NCBI GenBank assembly: GCA_965247665.1
Contig: CBDFHH010000004.1
Span: 1 to 64,000, forward strand
DNA: 64,000 nucleotides
Direction of reading: 5' to 3'
Origin: CAUZWH01 sp965247665
Lineage (GTDB): Bacteria > Pseudomonadota > Alphaproteobacteria > SHVV01
Below the pieces are notes generated by a model. The model did no database searches, was not told where the DNA came from, and saw nothing but the letters and a program-made list of their open reading frames with translations. Positions 47,402-56,132 of the stretch are shown here, piece by piece. Positions within the stretch are counted from its first letter, which is position 1; every line of letters starts with the position of its first letter. A program made the position numbers and the translations under genes.

Positions 47402-49120
47402 TCATTGAGCTCCGCGCAGACTCCTGCTCTGCTCACCCCTGAGCAACCGGCCCGGCAGCTCACCGGTCAGCTCTCCGTCACTCGTGACCTCTACCCCCGA
47501 AACAAACGTGTGCCGGTATCCCGCCGCATGTTGGATGAAACGTCTGCCCCCGGCCGGCAGATCGTAGACCAGCTCGGGACGCAGCACCTGGAGATTGTCG
47601 AAGTCGACGATGTTGATGTCCGCCTTGTAACCAGACGCAAGAATGCCGCGATCGTATAAACCATACGAGCGCGCGGTCTGGCTGGTCTGCTTGGCAACCA
47701 GTCCTTCCAGGGGAAGACGCTCTCCACGGGTTCGGTCACGACACCAGTAGCTAGTGAGATAGGTGGGATAGCTGGCATCACAAATGGTCGCCACGTGCGC
47801 GCCACCGTCTCCGATACCGCAAACGGTATGAGGATCGGCCAGCATGGTCCGAACAATTTCCAGATTGCCTTCGTGATAATTCTCGAAGGGATAGAGCAAC
47901 AGACCGTGGCCTTCGACTGACATCAAGATCTCCAGGGCCAGCTCAAAAGGATCGCGGCCATCACGCTCAGCCCGGGCCGTAATGGTGGTGTCGGGGTGGG
48001 GCTCATAGTCGGGTGGGTCGCCGAGCCCATAGGAGCGCGTGAGCGCGACGACCATGTTGCGTGACTCCGAGTCGTCGGGTCGTTCGTGGATGAGTCTGCG
48101 CCGAAGAGACTCTTCAGCCACGAGCCGCTTGTAGCGTTGTTGCGGGGAAAGGTACGCCATCTCTAACCACGCGGGATGTGAAGCAAACGGATGCACCGTT
48201 GTTTCGAGACCCATGAGAATACTGATAGGACGGCATCCCACCTGCCCCACCACCGATACACCGTTTTGATTGGCGGTATGAATGCCATCCAGGGTTTCGC
48301 GCCATCGCGCCGGGGCATTGGCCACTTGCAGCAACAGCAGCGAGAGGGGCCGCCCCGAGAGGGCCGCCGCCTGACAAAGGATCTCAAAGTCCCCGGGAGC
48401 GAGGTCGGAATTACACTCGAGCACTCCGGTGCCGGCCCTGGCCATGGCGCGCGCCAGAGCGTGCAATTCGGGCTCATCGGCCGACAGACTCGGGACCGGT
48501 CGCCCGTCCGCGGTGAGATGTTTGACGGTTCGTGAAGTGGTGAAACCGAGCGCTCCAGCCGCGAGCGCCTCCTCGAGCAGTTGACCCATCCGGGTGTTCT
48601 CATCGGCGCTGGGACGTTGGTTGTGGTCCGCACCGCGTTCTCCCATGACATAAAAGCGCAGCGCCCCATGGGGCAGCTGTGCCCCTATGTCCATGACATG
48701 GGGAGAGGCTTCCAGCACATTCAGATAGTCGGGAAAACTTTCCCAATTGAAGTCCATCCCTTCGGCGAGCACCGTGCCCGGGATGTCTTCCACCCCCTCC
48801 ATGAGGTTGAGCAGGTAATCCTCGCTGTGCGGGCGAACCGGCGCAAAACCGACACCGCAGTTGCCAAACACCGCGGTAGTAACTCCATGCCAGCACGACG
48901 GCGTGAGGTACGGGTCCCAGGTAGCCTGACCGTCATAGTGGGTGTGAATGTCGACCCAGCCCGGGAGCACCATCAACCCATCGGCATCGATTTCGCGCCG
49001 GCCGGGGCCGCTGGCGCCGACTTCGGTAATAACCCCATTGTTGATGGCTAAATCAACGTTTGTTGCCGGAGCACCGGTGCCGTCGACTACGCTGCCGTTT
49101 TTGATGACCAGGTCGTGCAT
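47402..49120 (-). CDS. N-acyl-D-amino-acid deacylase / amidohydrolase-3 family
   Basis: 572 residues from the ATG at 49120, 8 nt after GAGG; the longer frame to 49195 overlaps the DMT gene and is rejected. Features: DLVIKNGSVVDGTGAPATNVDLAI, PGWVDIHTHYDGQATWDPYLTPSCWHGVTTAVFGNCGVGFAP (H-x-H metal site), the LSADEPELHALARAM segment, GIGDGGAHV (Asp near the active site), and GYKADINIVDFD. This is the D-aminoacylase/DAEP family, with a zinc-dependent hydrolysis of N-acyl-D-amino acids or related amides. It follows the DMT transporter with a 71-nt gap on the same strand, suggesting coupled uptake and hydrolysis. Confidence 0.92.
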   Translation of the reverse strand: MHDLVIKNGSVVDGTGAPATNVDLAINNGVITEVGASGPGRREIDADGLMVLPGWVDIHTHYDGQATWDPYLTPSCWHGVTTAVFGNCGVGFAPVRPHSEDYLLNLMEGVEDIPGTVLAEGMDFNWESFPDYLNVLEASPHVMDIGAQLPHGALRFYVMGERGADHNQRPSADENTRMGQLLEEALAAGALGFTTSRTVKHLTADGRPVPSLSADEPELHALARAMARAGTGVLECNSDLAPGDFEILCQAAALSGRPLSLLLLQVANAPARWRETLDGIHTANQNGVSVVGQVGCRPISILMGLETTVHPFASHPAWLEMAYLSPQQRYKRLVAEESLRRRLIHERPDDSESRNMVVALTRSYGLGDPPDYEPHPDTTITARAERDGRDPFELALEILMSVEGHGLLLYPFENYHEGNLEIVRTMLADPHTVCGIGDGGAHVATICDASYPTYLTSYWCRDRTRGERLPLEGLVAKQTSQTARSYGLYDRGILASGYKADINIVDFDNLQVLRPELVYDLPAGGRRFIQHAAGYRHTFVSGVEVTSDGELTGELPGRLLRGEQSRSLRGAQ

Positions 49121-49191
49121 AACGTTAACCTCAACTCTCTCGGTGTATTGCCCGGACATTATCCACCATTCACCTCGTGATGGTCTCCGAC

Positions 49192-50148
49192 TCATTTACC
49201 AGCCCGGGCCGCGCGGGCGAGTTGGGTCTCACGGCGTACCACATAACCCCCGCTCAGCATCACGATACCGGCGCCGACAAAGGTGCTGAGATTGGGGATC
49301 TCCTGCCAGAAGAGATAACCGAGCAACAGGGCCCAGATAAAATAGGTGTACTCGAACACCGAGACCAGACTGGGGGGTGCCGAGCGATACGCGATGGCGG
49401 AGCAGTAGTGGGCGATTGCGGTCACGATGCCAGTGGCAATCATCAACCCCAAGTGTCCCACGCTCGGCAACGACCATGGACGGATCAGAAAGGCGAGGCT
49501 GGCGTGTTCCACCGCGGGCAGCGACAGCCCCAGCAGGATCAGACTACCTACCGCGCTGGAGACGCCAAATATCACCATGTTGTACAAGACCATGGTGGCG
49601 CTGCTGTCGGCAAAACCGATTCGGCGCGTAATGATTAACGAAATCGCGTAACAAACGGGTGCGCCCAATGCGAGGAACAACATCGGCTGTACCCCACCGG
49701 TACCAGGACGGCCCATCACGATCACTCCGGCAAACCCAACCAGCACCGCGGTCCAACGCCGAATCCGTACCTTCTCACCCAGGAACGGGATCGACAAAAT
49801 GGTGACCAGCAACGGCGCAACAAAGAAGATGGAGATCGCATCGGCCAGCGGCAGCGAGGCCAGCGACAGATAAAAGCACGTGTAACCGACAAAGGTCAGA
49901 AAACCGCGGATTGCGATCAATCCCGGGCGATTGGGGCGCAGCTGCGATGTCTGTTTCAGGATCACCAGAATCACAACGATACCGAGCACCGCGGTGACCG
50001 AACGCACCACGGCAAACTGCCATAGCGGATACTCACCGCTCATCAGTTTCAAAATCACGTCCTGAATACAAGCGACACCCAAGCCCGCGACACTGACTGA
50101 GATCGCAAACAGTGGCCGGTCGGCCGGTGTCTGGTTAGGGCTGCTCAT
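49192..50148 (-). CDS. DMT superfamily (EamA) transporter
   Basis: 318 residues with about ten hydrophobic helices arranged as two EamA repeats; SIFFVAPLLVTILSIPFLGEKVRIRRW ends the first and VSVFEYTYFIWALLLGYLFWQEIPNLSTFVGAGIVMLSGGY the second, with the conserved E-x-x-x-x-x-x-x-x-G pattern after each. Inner-membrane drug/metabolite exporter or importer family. It lies upstream of the D-aminoacylase on the same strand, so it may handle an amino acid or acyl amino acid. The ATG at 50148 has only a weak ribosome site (CCGCGAG). Confidence 0.93.
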   Translation of the reverse strand: MSSPNQTPADRPLFAISVSVAGLGVACIQDVILKLMSGEYPLWQFAVVRSVTAVLGIVVILVILKQTSQLRPNRPGLIAIRGFLTFVGYTCFYLSLASLPLADAISIFFVAPLLVTILSIPFLGEKVRIRRWTAVLVGFAGVIVMGRPGTGGVQPMLFLALGAPVCYAISLIITRRIGFADSSATMVLYNMVIFGVSSAVGSLILLGLSLPAVEHASLAFLIRPWSLPSVGHLGLMIATGIVTAIAHYCSAIAYRSAPPSLVSVFEYTYFIWALLLGYLFWQEIPNLSTFVGAGIVMLSGGYVVRRETQLARAARAGK

Positions 50149-50338
50149 CTCGCGGTGAGATAATCCCTGTTGATGTCTCTGGCCCGATCATGGCAGATAA
50201 CGTCGTGGGTTGAAGCCGGTCATGGTTCCAGCCGGTGACCTGTTCGGTCGCACCCCTCACACACCTTTGGGAGACGGTTAGAGTTACTGTCATCACCGAC
50301 GCGTACGAGATCAAGCGCTGCAGGGTAGAATCGAGATC

Positions 50339-51280
50339 ATGAACTTCGGATTTTATCTCCCGACCCGCGGGCCGACCTCGGCACCCGAGGCACTCGAGAC
50401 CCTGGTTACCCGGGCGGAAGCACATGGCTTCCACTCGGTAGTGATCGCAGACCACATCGTGTTTCCGGTCGAGATCCAATCACCCTACCCTTACACCGTG
50501 AGCGGCGTCTTTCCGGGGCAAGGCGACGCCCTCGAGCAGCTCACCCTGATGGCGTTCATCGCGGCAAAAACACGACACCTTCGGCTCGTGTCCAGTGTCA
50601 TGATCGTGCCTTATCGAAACCCGCTGCTGACGGCAAAAGCCCTCGCCACGATCGATGTGCTTTCCGGTGGCCGGTTGACGGTGGGAATCGGAGTTGGGTG
50701 GCTGCGTGAGGAGTTCGAAGCGCTCGCGAGCCCCGCATTCGAACACCGCGGCGCGGAAACCGATGAGTATGTGCGTATCTTTCAAAGTCTGTGGACCGAG
50801 GATCAAGTCAGCTACGAGGGGGAGTTCTATCGTTTTGCCGCGCTGCGTTGCGATCCCAAACCGGTACAGCGACCCCATCTACCCATCTGGATCGAGGGGC
50901 ACAGCCGGCCGGCCCTGCGCCGGGTCGCGAAGCTCGGTCAGGGCTGGCAACCCGTGGGGGCCAACGCTGCCGTGCCACTGGGGGTTCTGGAGATGAAAGC
51001 AAAGCTCGACGAGCTGCGAGACCTCACCGAAGCGGCCGGACGAAGTTATGAGCAGCTGACAATCTCCTACAAGGCGCCGCTTTACGACGCGAATAAACCG
51101 GTTGGCACCGGCGAAGCGCGCCGGCCGTTTACCGGTCATCCAGACGCGATCCTCGGTGATATCGCTACCTTCGCCGAGCTGGGAGTCGGCGAGTTGGTCT
51201 TCGACTTTCGCACCGACTCGCTGAGTGAAAGCCTGGATCGCATGGACCAGTTCGCAACCACGATCATCACTCGAAACTGA
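50339..51280 (+). CDS. LLM class flavin/F420-dependent oxidoreductase (TIGR03619-like)
   Basis: 313 residues. The luciferase-like TIM barrel shows MNFGFYLPTRGP, RAEAHGFHSVVIADHIVFP, TRHLRLVSSVMIVPYRNPLLTAKALATIDVLSGGRL and GIGVGWLREEFEALA, all signatures of the TIGR03619 F420-type group. It may use F420 or FMN; F420 is not proven here. The enzyme would oxidise or reduce a substrate in catabolism. It begins a run of plus-strand genes with two amidohydrolases and TauD. Confidence 0.9.
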   Translation: MNFGFYLPTRGPTSAPEALETLVTRAEAHGFHSVVIADHIVFPVEIQSPYPYTVSGVFPGQGDALEQLTLMAFIAAKTRHLRLVSSVMIVPYRNPLLTAKALATIDVLSGGRLTVGIGVGWLREEFEALASPAFEHRGAETDEYVRIFQSLWTEDQVSYEGEFYRFAALRCDPKPVQRPHLPIWIEGHSRPALRRVAKLGQGWQPVGANAAVPLGVLEMKAKLDELRDLTEAAGRSYEQLTISYKAPLYDANKPVGTGEARRPFTGHPDAILGDIATFAELGVGELVFDFRTDSLSESLDRMDQFATTIITRN

Positions 51281-51332
51281 GGGAGTGTGGTGAGGCCAAC
51301 ACGGGTTCTAGATTGACGAGGAGATAATGGTC

Positions 51333-52494
51333 ATGGCGCTCAACGGTTTCAAAGTTTTTGATGCCGACCTGCACATCAACGAGCCACCCGATACTATGGG
51401 AGCGGTATATCGAGCCCAAGTATCGCGGCCAGGCGCCGGTCGGTGCACCCACCATCGGCGATTTTCGTGAGCAACTGCTGCTTATCGACGGCAAATCGGT
51501 CACCCCCAGCGGGAAGATCGACGACGTCTGGGGATTTTCAACCGATTGTGCGCATCATTTCGGACGTTACCAGCTCTACATGGATTACGAGCGCCGCGGC
51601 TGGGGGCCCGACACTCAGATCGACGCCATGAATGAAGAAGGAGTCGATGTTGCGGTGCTCTACCCGAGCGCCGGGCTGTGCGCCCCCGCCCGGCATTACG
51701 ATGATGACGGTTTAGCCATCGCCATCGCGCGGGCTTACAACAACTGGCTCGGTGAATTCTGCGCCCACGACCGCAGTCGTCTGTTGGGCGCCGCCATGGT
51801 GATGCCGCAGGATATTGACGGCAGTGTGGCGGAAATTTTACGCACCAAGCACGAGTACGGGTTTAACGCCATTTACATTCGGCCCAACCCGGTGCGGAGA
51901 CGAAACTGGCAAAACCCCGAGTACGACCGCTTGTGGAAGACCTGCGAGGAGGAAGGCATCCTCGTCGGCTTTCACGGGGGGGTGTCCTCTACCTTGCCCC
52001 AGGCGATTGGCGAGCGATTTGACGCCACGGTCGAGGACTCTTGGCTCACCAGTCATGTCGCCTGTCACCCGGCCGAGATGATGTATGCAACATTGTGCAT
52101 GATCATGGGCGGGGTGCTGGAACGTTTCCCGGGTCTGCGGGTGGCCTTTCTGGAAGCCAATTGTGGCTGGGTGCCTTATTACCTCTGGCGCATGGATGAG
52201 CACTATGGTCTGCGGCGAAAAGTCTCTCCGCGTAGTGTCATGGATCGGTTGCCGCTATATCCCAGCGAATACTTCAAGCGACAGTGCTACGCATCAATCG
52301 AAGCCGAGGAGACGGTTTCTTGCCCGGTGATCGAAGATCTGACCGAGCGCATCGTCTTCTCCACCGACTACCCGCACCCTGAATGCGCCTTTCCGAACAG
52401 TGTGCGGGAGTTTCTCGAAATGCCGATGAGTGAGGACACCAAGCGGCACATCCTTTGGGACAATCCTTGCCGGATGTATGCTTTCAGCGGATGA
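51333..52494 (+). pseudogene. Amidohydrolase-2 family protein, 1-nt insertion near the start
   Basis: The ATG at 51333 lies 9 nt after GAGGAG. It opens ALNGFKVFDADLHINEPP (metal motif D-x-H), then the frame is lost at GATACTATGG near 51390. Dropping one A restores LWERYIEPKYRGQAP, and that frame runs to the stop at 52494. The downstream frame contains RAYNNWLGEFC, LVGFHGGVSS, GGVLERFPGLRVAFLEAN and IVFSTDYPHPEC (catalytic Asp). Length would be about 386 residues. The damaged N-terminus removes the first metal ligands unless an alternative start is used. Confidence 0.88.
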
Positions 52495-52519
52495 CGTTTA
52501 GCCCCAGGTAAGAGTCTTC

Positions 52520-53653
52520 ATGAAACCACTCATCATTGATGCCGACAGCCACACTCTCGAGCCGATGGATCTGTGGCAGAACTACCTCGAGCCCCGCTAT
52601 CGGGACCAAGCGCTTCACATCGAGACCGACGACAAAGGTTTTCAGCACTGGGTCATAAACGGCAAGGTGTGCGAGTACCGCTATGGGGTGTTCGGTGACA
52701 TGGGCGCCATCGGTCAAAAGCTGGAGCCCTACTTCACCCCGGGGGCAGTCACCTATGAGGAGGGCTGCCGTTTGTCACCCGGTGGGGTCGACCCGCACGA
52801 GCGCGTGAAGGTGCTAGACGCGGAGGGCATCGACAAGGTGCTGTTGTATCCATCGCTGGGAATCACCTGGGAGCAAGGTTGCGACTCGCCGCAGATGAGC
52901 ACGGCTTATTGCCGCGCCTACAATAACTGGCTGATCGACTTCTGCTCGGCGTATCCGGATCGGTTGATCCCGATTGCTCATGTGTCGATGCAGGATGCCT
53001 CACTCGCGGCCGAGGAGCTGGCACGGGCGGTCAAGGCCGGGGCCAAGGGGGCGATGTTGCGTGCCTATTCGTCCGGGGATCGACCCTATGGTCGCCCCGA
53101 GAACGATGTGTTCTGGGCCACGGCTCAGGATCTGGATGTACCGGTGGCCCTGCACATCGGAGCCAACAATCGGCTTACCGGGCATGACCTGTTCGATATC
53201 AATTTGGACCCGGTACGTGGGTGGTGGGTCTACGTCATGTTTGCCGCCGATGTGCAGATTGGTCTTATCAGCATGATGCATGGCGGGGTGTTCGAGCGTT
53301 TCCCCAGACTCAAAACCGTGCTGCTGGAATCAGGTTGTGGCTGGATCGGGTATTGGCTGGACCGGATGGACGAGACCTACGAGAACCTGGGGTTTTCGGT
53401 GCCATTAACCCGCACCCCCTCTGAGTATTTTACCCGTCAGTGTTACATCACCATGGAACCGGACGAGAAACTCGCGGTGGCGATGGTGAATCACCTCGGG
53501 GCTGACAATTTTATGTGGGCCGCCGATTACCCGCACTCGGACGGCCATCACAAAGCGGTCGAGGCGGTTCGCTCGACCCTCGCCAATCTGCCGGATTCGG
53601 ATCGGACCAAGATTCTGGGTAGCACCGCGGCGCGGATCTACGCTCTGCTCTGA
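52520..53653 (+). CDS. Amidohydrolase-2 family metal-dependent hydrolase
   Basis: 377 residues, intact. LIIDADSHTLEPMDLWQNYL holds the D-x-D-x-H motif, GVDPHERVKVLDAEGIDKVLLYPSLG and RAYNNWLIDFC are conserved, VPVALHIGANN has a metal-site His, GGVFERFPRLKTVLLESG is the conserved helix, and FMWAADYPHSDG the catalytic Asp. It is a paralog of the broken gene at 29962 and of the frameshifted gene 26 nt upstream at 51333. Family members include ACMSD- and lactonase-type enzymes in aromatic or ureido degradation; the substrate is unknown. Confidence 0.92.
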   Translation: MKPLIIDADSHTLEPMDLWQNYLEPRYRDQALHIETDDKGFQHWVINGKVCEYRYGVFGDMGAIGQKLEPYFTPGAVTYEEGCRLSPGGVDPHERVKVLDAEGIDKVLLYPSLGITWEQGCDSPQMSTAYCRAYNNWLIDFCSAYPDRLIPIAHVSMQDASLAAEELARAVKAGAKGAMLRAYSSGDRPYGRPENDVFWATAQDLDVPVALHIGANNRLTGHDLFDINLDPVRGWWVYVMFAADVQIGLISMMHGGVFERFPRLKTVLLESGCGWIGYWLDRMDETYENLGFSVPLTRTPSEYFTRQCYITMEPDEKLAVAMVNHLGADNFMWAADYPHSDGHHKAVEAVRSTLANLPDSDRTKILGSTAARIYALL

Positions 53654-53778
53654 GTCAGCGTTACTTGCATTCAGGCAAGGTGCAATAGTCGTTCGAGAAT
53701 TGACCATGGTGGCGTTGATGACGAATGAGCCGGGCTGGATTACAGTACGTTCGAAGGTCCGGACTCCCGAGAACAGCC

Positions 53779-54639
53779 ATGCCCAGATTTAGCGTTGAAC
53801 CGATCGATGCAACCTTCGGTGCGATCGTCACCAACATCCAGCTCGCCGGGTTGGATACAGCAACTTTTAAACAACTCTATGCAACCTGGCTCGACTACGC
53901 CCTGTTGATCTTTCCCGATCAGCATCTCGGCGCTGAAGACCAGTGCGTGTTTGCGGAATGTTTCGGAAGCCTGGAATTTCCCCTGGATATCATCAGTAAT
54001 TTGAAGCCCGATGGCACCCCACGCGGAAACGACAGCCAAGACGATGTCATCAATATTCTAAAGGGCAATATGGGCTGGCACTGCGACAGCACCTATATGC
54101 CGATACAGTCCAAATGCGCCATATTCTCCGCCCATGTAGTGCCCTCGAGTGGCGGTGGAACCGCGTGGGCCGATATGCGCGCCGCCTATCAGGCTCTGCC
54201 GGCAGAAACACAAGAACAGATAGCGGGTTTTCGAGCCTATCATTCGCTGTACTACAGTCAGGCCAAGCTTGGTCATGTGCCAAAAGAAGAAAGCGATTAC
54301 GACGGTTATGGTTTTCACGACCAGGACCCGCCGCTGCGGCCCCTGGTAAAGATCCATCCCGAAACGCGTCAGCCGACATTAATGATCGGGCGTCACGCCT
54401 ACGGCATCCCAGGAATGACAACCGACCAATCAGAGCGGTTTCTCGATGAGCTCACGCAGTTGGCCTGTCAGCCTCCCCGCACCCACCAGCATTGCTGGAA
54501 CAAAGGTGATGTCGCCGTTTGGGACAACCGCTCCCTGATGCACCGGGCTTGTCCCTGGGACATGAACGAACCACGGGTGATTTATAACTTCCGTATCGCG
54601 GGTGATCCGACAACAGAATTTGCCGCGGCTCATCTCTGA
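53779..54639 (+). CDS. TauD/TfdA family Fe(II)/2-oxoglutarate dioxygenase
   Basis: 286 residues from the ATG at 53779. FSVEPIDATFGAIVTNIQLAGLD is the TauD N-terminus. MGWHCDSTYMPIQSKCAIFSA carries the H-x-D iron ligands, GGGTAWADMRAAY the conserved strand, PTLMIGRHAYGIPGM the substrate-site region, KGDVAVWDNRSLMHRA the distal His, and PRVIYNFRIAGD the 2-oxoglutarate-binding Arg. Members oxidise taurine, 2,4-D, alkyl sulfates or other small acids. The substrate is unknown, but with the TSUP transporter it could be a sulfonate (inference). Confidence 0.93.
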   Translation: MPRFSVEPIDATFGAIVTNIQLAGLDTATFKQLYATWLDYALLIFPDQHLGAEDQCVFAECFGSLEFPLDIISNLKPDGTPRGNDSQDDVINILKGNMGWHCDSTYMPIQSKCAIFSAHVVPSSGGGTAWADMRAAYQALPAETQEQIAGFRAYHSLYYSQAKLGHVPKEESDYDGYGFHDQDPPLRPLVKIHPETRQPTLMIGRHAYGIPGMTTDQSERFLDELTQLACQPPRTHQHCWNKGDVAVWDNRSLMHRACPWDMNEPRVIYNFRIAGDPTTEFAAAHL

Positions 54640-54666
54640 TGCAGCCCTAGCAACCCAGGCGACTTC

Positions 54667-54807
54667 ATGGTCTCACTCGACCAATTTTTTCGACCTCGTG
54701 GAGTCGCGTTCATCGGGGCAACGCAAGACTCCAGTAAGCTGGGTGGACGTCGTTATCGCTCGCTGGTCGAGGAGGGTTTTGAGGGCGCCATCTATCCGCT
54801 TCATCAT
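54667..54807 (+). pseudogene. N-terminal fragment of an acyl-CoA synthetase (ADP-forming/CoA-binding)
   Basis: MVSLDQFFRPRGVAFIGATQDSSKLGG then RSLVEEGFEGAIYPLHH is the N-terminal CoA-binding Rossmann segment of NDP-forming acetyl-CoA synthetases (family pattern 'FRPRSVAVIGAS...KLGG...GAIYPVNP'). Only about 47 residues remain before unrelated sequence that belongs to the convergent enoyl-CoA hydratase remnant. A clear truncation scar. Confidence 0.7.
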
Positions 54808-54811
54808 TGGT

Positions 54812-55165
54812 TCAGGGCGATCGGTAGGCTGGGTGGGCCTCCCGGAACGCTCGGCGCTCCGCGTCAATGGCGGCGAACTCAGCCGAATGGTCGCCCTTGA
54901 GCAGAGCCTGGGACCCGATACGCGCCCGGTTTTCACTCTGAGTGGCGCTCTCCCAGGCACGCTCCTTGAGGTCGGCGCCAACACAGAACGCACGGCCCTC
55001 ACCGGTAAGAATCGCCACCCGCACGCCGGGTTCTTTAGCCAAGCGTTGCATTGCTTCGCGCACCTCACCTCACATGGGTTGATTGAGTGCGTTGAGCACC
55101 TCGGGGCGATTGAATCGAATGGTGCATATGTCCGACTCGAGCTCGAAAGTTACGTGCTGGGACAT
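54812..55165 (-). pseudogene. Enoyl-CoA hydratase/isomerase N-terminal fragment with in-frame TGA
   Basis: From the ATG at 55165: MSQHVTFELESDICTIRFNRP then EVLNALNQPM, a TGA, and in the same frame GEVREAMQRLAKEPGVRVAILTGEGRAFCVGADLKE. This is the crotonase N-terminus with the oxyanion G-x-G-A-D region. It stops at 54812 after about 118 codons; the second oxyanion Gly and catalytic Glu regions are missing. The TGA is not followed by Cys-rich sequence, so it is not a Sec codon. Junction with the fragment of an acyl-CoA synthetase lies at about 54808-54830. Confidence 0.78.
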
Positions 55166-55201
55166 GAGTAGGCTGCCGAGGTTAACGCGACGGAGTAACG
55201 T

Positions 55202-56050
55202 TTAGTCGGGACTTAATCCGATCAGGGACAGCGGTCGTGCGTGGATGATGTCCTCTATGACATCGTCCGGCACCAGGGGCATTTTTGTGCCGCTACCCCA
55301 GTCATTGATATTCCTGAAAAGCTCGAGAGCCTGGGTGGTGGTGCGGTTGGGAAAATCCGATCCAAACAACAAACGATCGTGCACCTTGTACTCGGTCGCG
55401 ACCATCAGACCATGATAGAGCTGCCAGGGACGATGATAACGAGCGGAGAGATCGGCAAACATGTTTTCGTTCTTGCGCATCATCACCGCCGTCTCTTCCA
55501 TGTAGGGCTGGCCAAAGTGAGCGATGACAATTTTCAGCTCCGGCAGCTCCATCGCGATCTTGTCCAACCGCCAGGGATTGGAGAATTCGAGACTACCGGT
55601 GTAGGCCCCGCCGCAGTGAAACATCACCGGCACTTTGAACTCGGCCGCAAGCTCGTAAATTTTCCAGCACTGGGCCGACAACGGATCCATCGCCTGATAG
55701 GTCGGTGAGAGCTTTATGCCTTGAAGACCAAGCTCGGTGAGACAGCGTCTGAATTCATCAACCGCGCCTTTTTCATACGGATGCACCGAGCAAAAGCCGA
55801 CCGCGCGCCCGGGATACTTCGCCACTTGCTCGGCAATAAAATCGTGCGGCACATTGACCTCGGCAAAACGCGGGATGGGTATGATGACAAATTGATCAAC
55901 CCTCGCTTCCTCGATCATCGCTTCGTAGAGATCCGGGTCCGCCCTGCCATCACCAAGCACTTTCTTCGTTTGTCGCAGCGCCATATCGGCGGCGCCCCGA
56001 TGTTCGATGTGATAACAGTGCGTATGCCAATCGACAAGTGGTCTAGACAT
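55202..56050 (-). CDS. Amidohydrolase-2 family hydrolase
   Basis: 282 residues, compact and intact. LVDWHTHCYHIEH gives the H-x-H metal pair, QGIKLSPTYQAM the strand-4 Lys region, VMFHCGGAYTG a His ligand, IVIAHFGQPYMEE another His, and LLFGSDFPNRT the catalytic Asp. This is the short ACMSD-like subgroup, which is about 90 residues shorter than the RAYNNW-type paralogs at 29962, 51333 and 52520. It is divergent from the gene at 56133 with an 82-nt gap, so a shared promoter region links it to the selenoprotein operon. Confidence 0.92.
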   Translation of the reverse strand: MSRPLVDWHTHCYHIEHRGAADMALRQTKKVLGDGRADPDLYEAMIEEARVDQFVIIPIPRFAEVNVPHDFIAEQVAKYPGRAVGFCSVHPYEKGAVDEFRRCLTELGLQGIKLSPTYQAMDPLSAQCWKIYELAAEFKVPVMFHCGGAYTGSLEFSNPWRLDKIAMELPELKIVIAHFGQPYMEETAVMMRKNENMFADLSARYHRPWQLYHGLMVATEYKVHDRLLFGSDFPNRTTTQALELFRNINDWGSGTKMPLVPDDVIEDIIHARPLSLIGLSPD

Positions 56051-56132
56051 AAGCTTTTACTCGCGGTTTGTTCTCAAATGGGCCCCACTACTATACGCTT
56101 TGCGCCAATGTACGAATGTTCGAGGAACCACC

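Noticed and set aside
54980..55100. In-frame TGA in the enoyl-CoA hydratase fragment as another Sec codon
   Set aside because: It falls between QPM and GEVREAM, where homologues have an ordinary residue, with no Cys nearby and no hairpin seen. The gene is also truncated.
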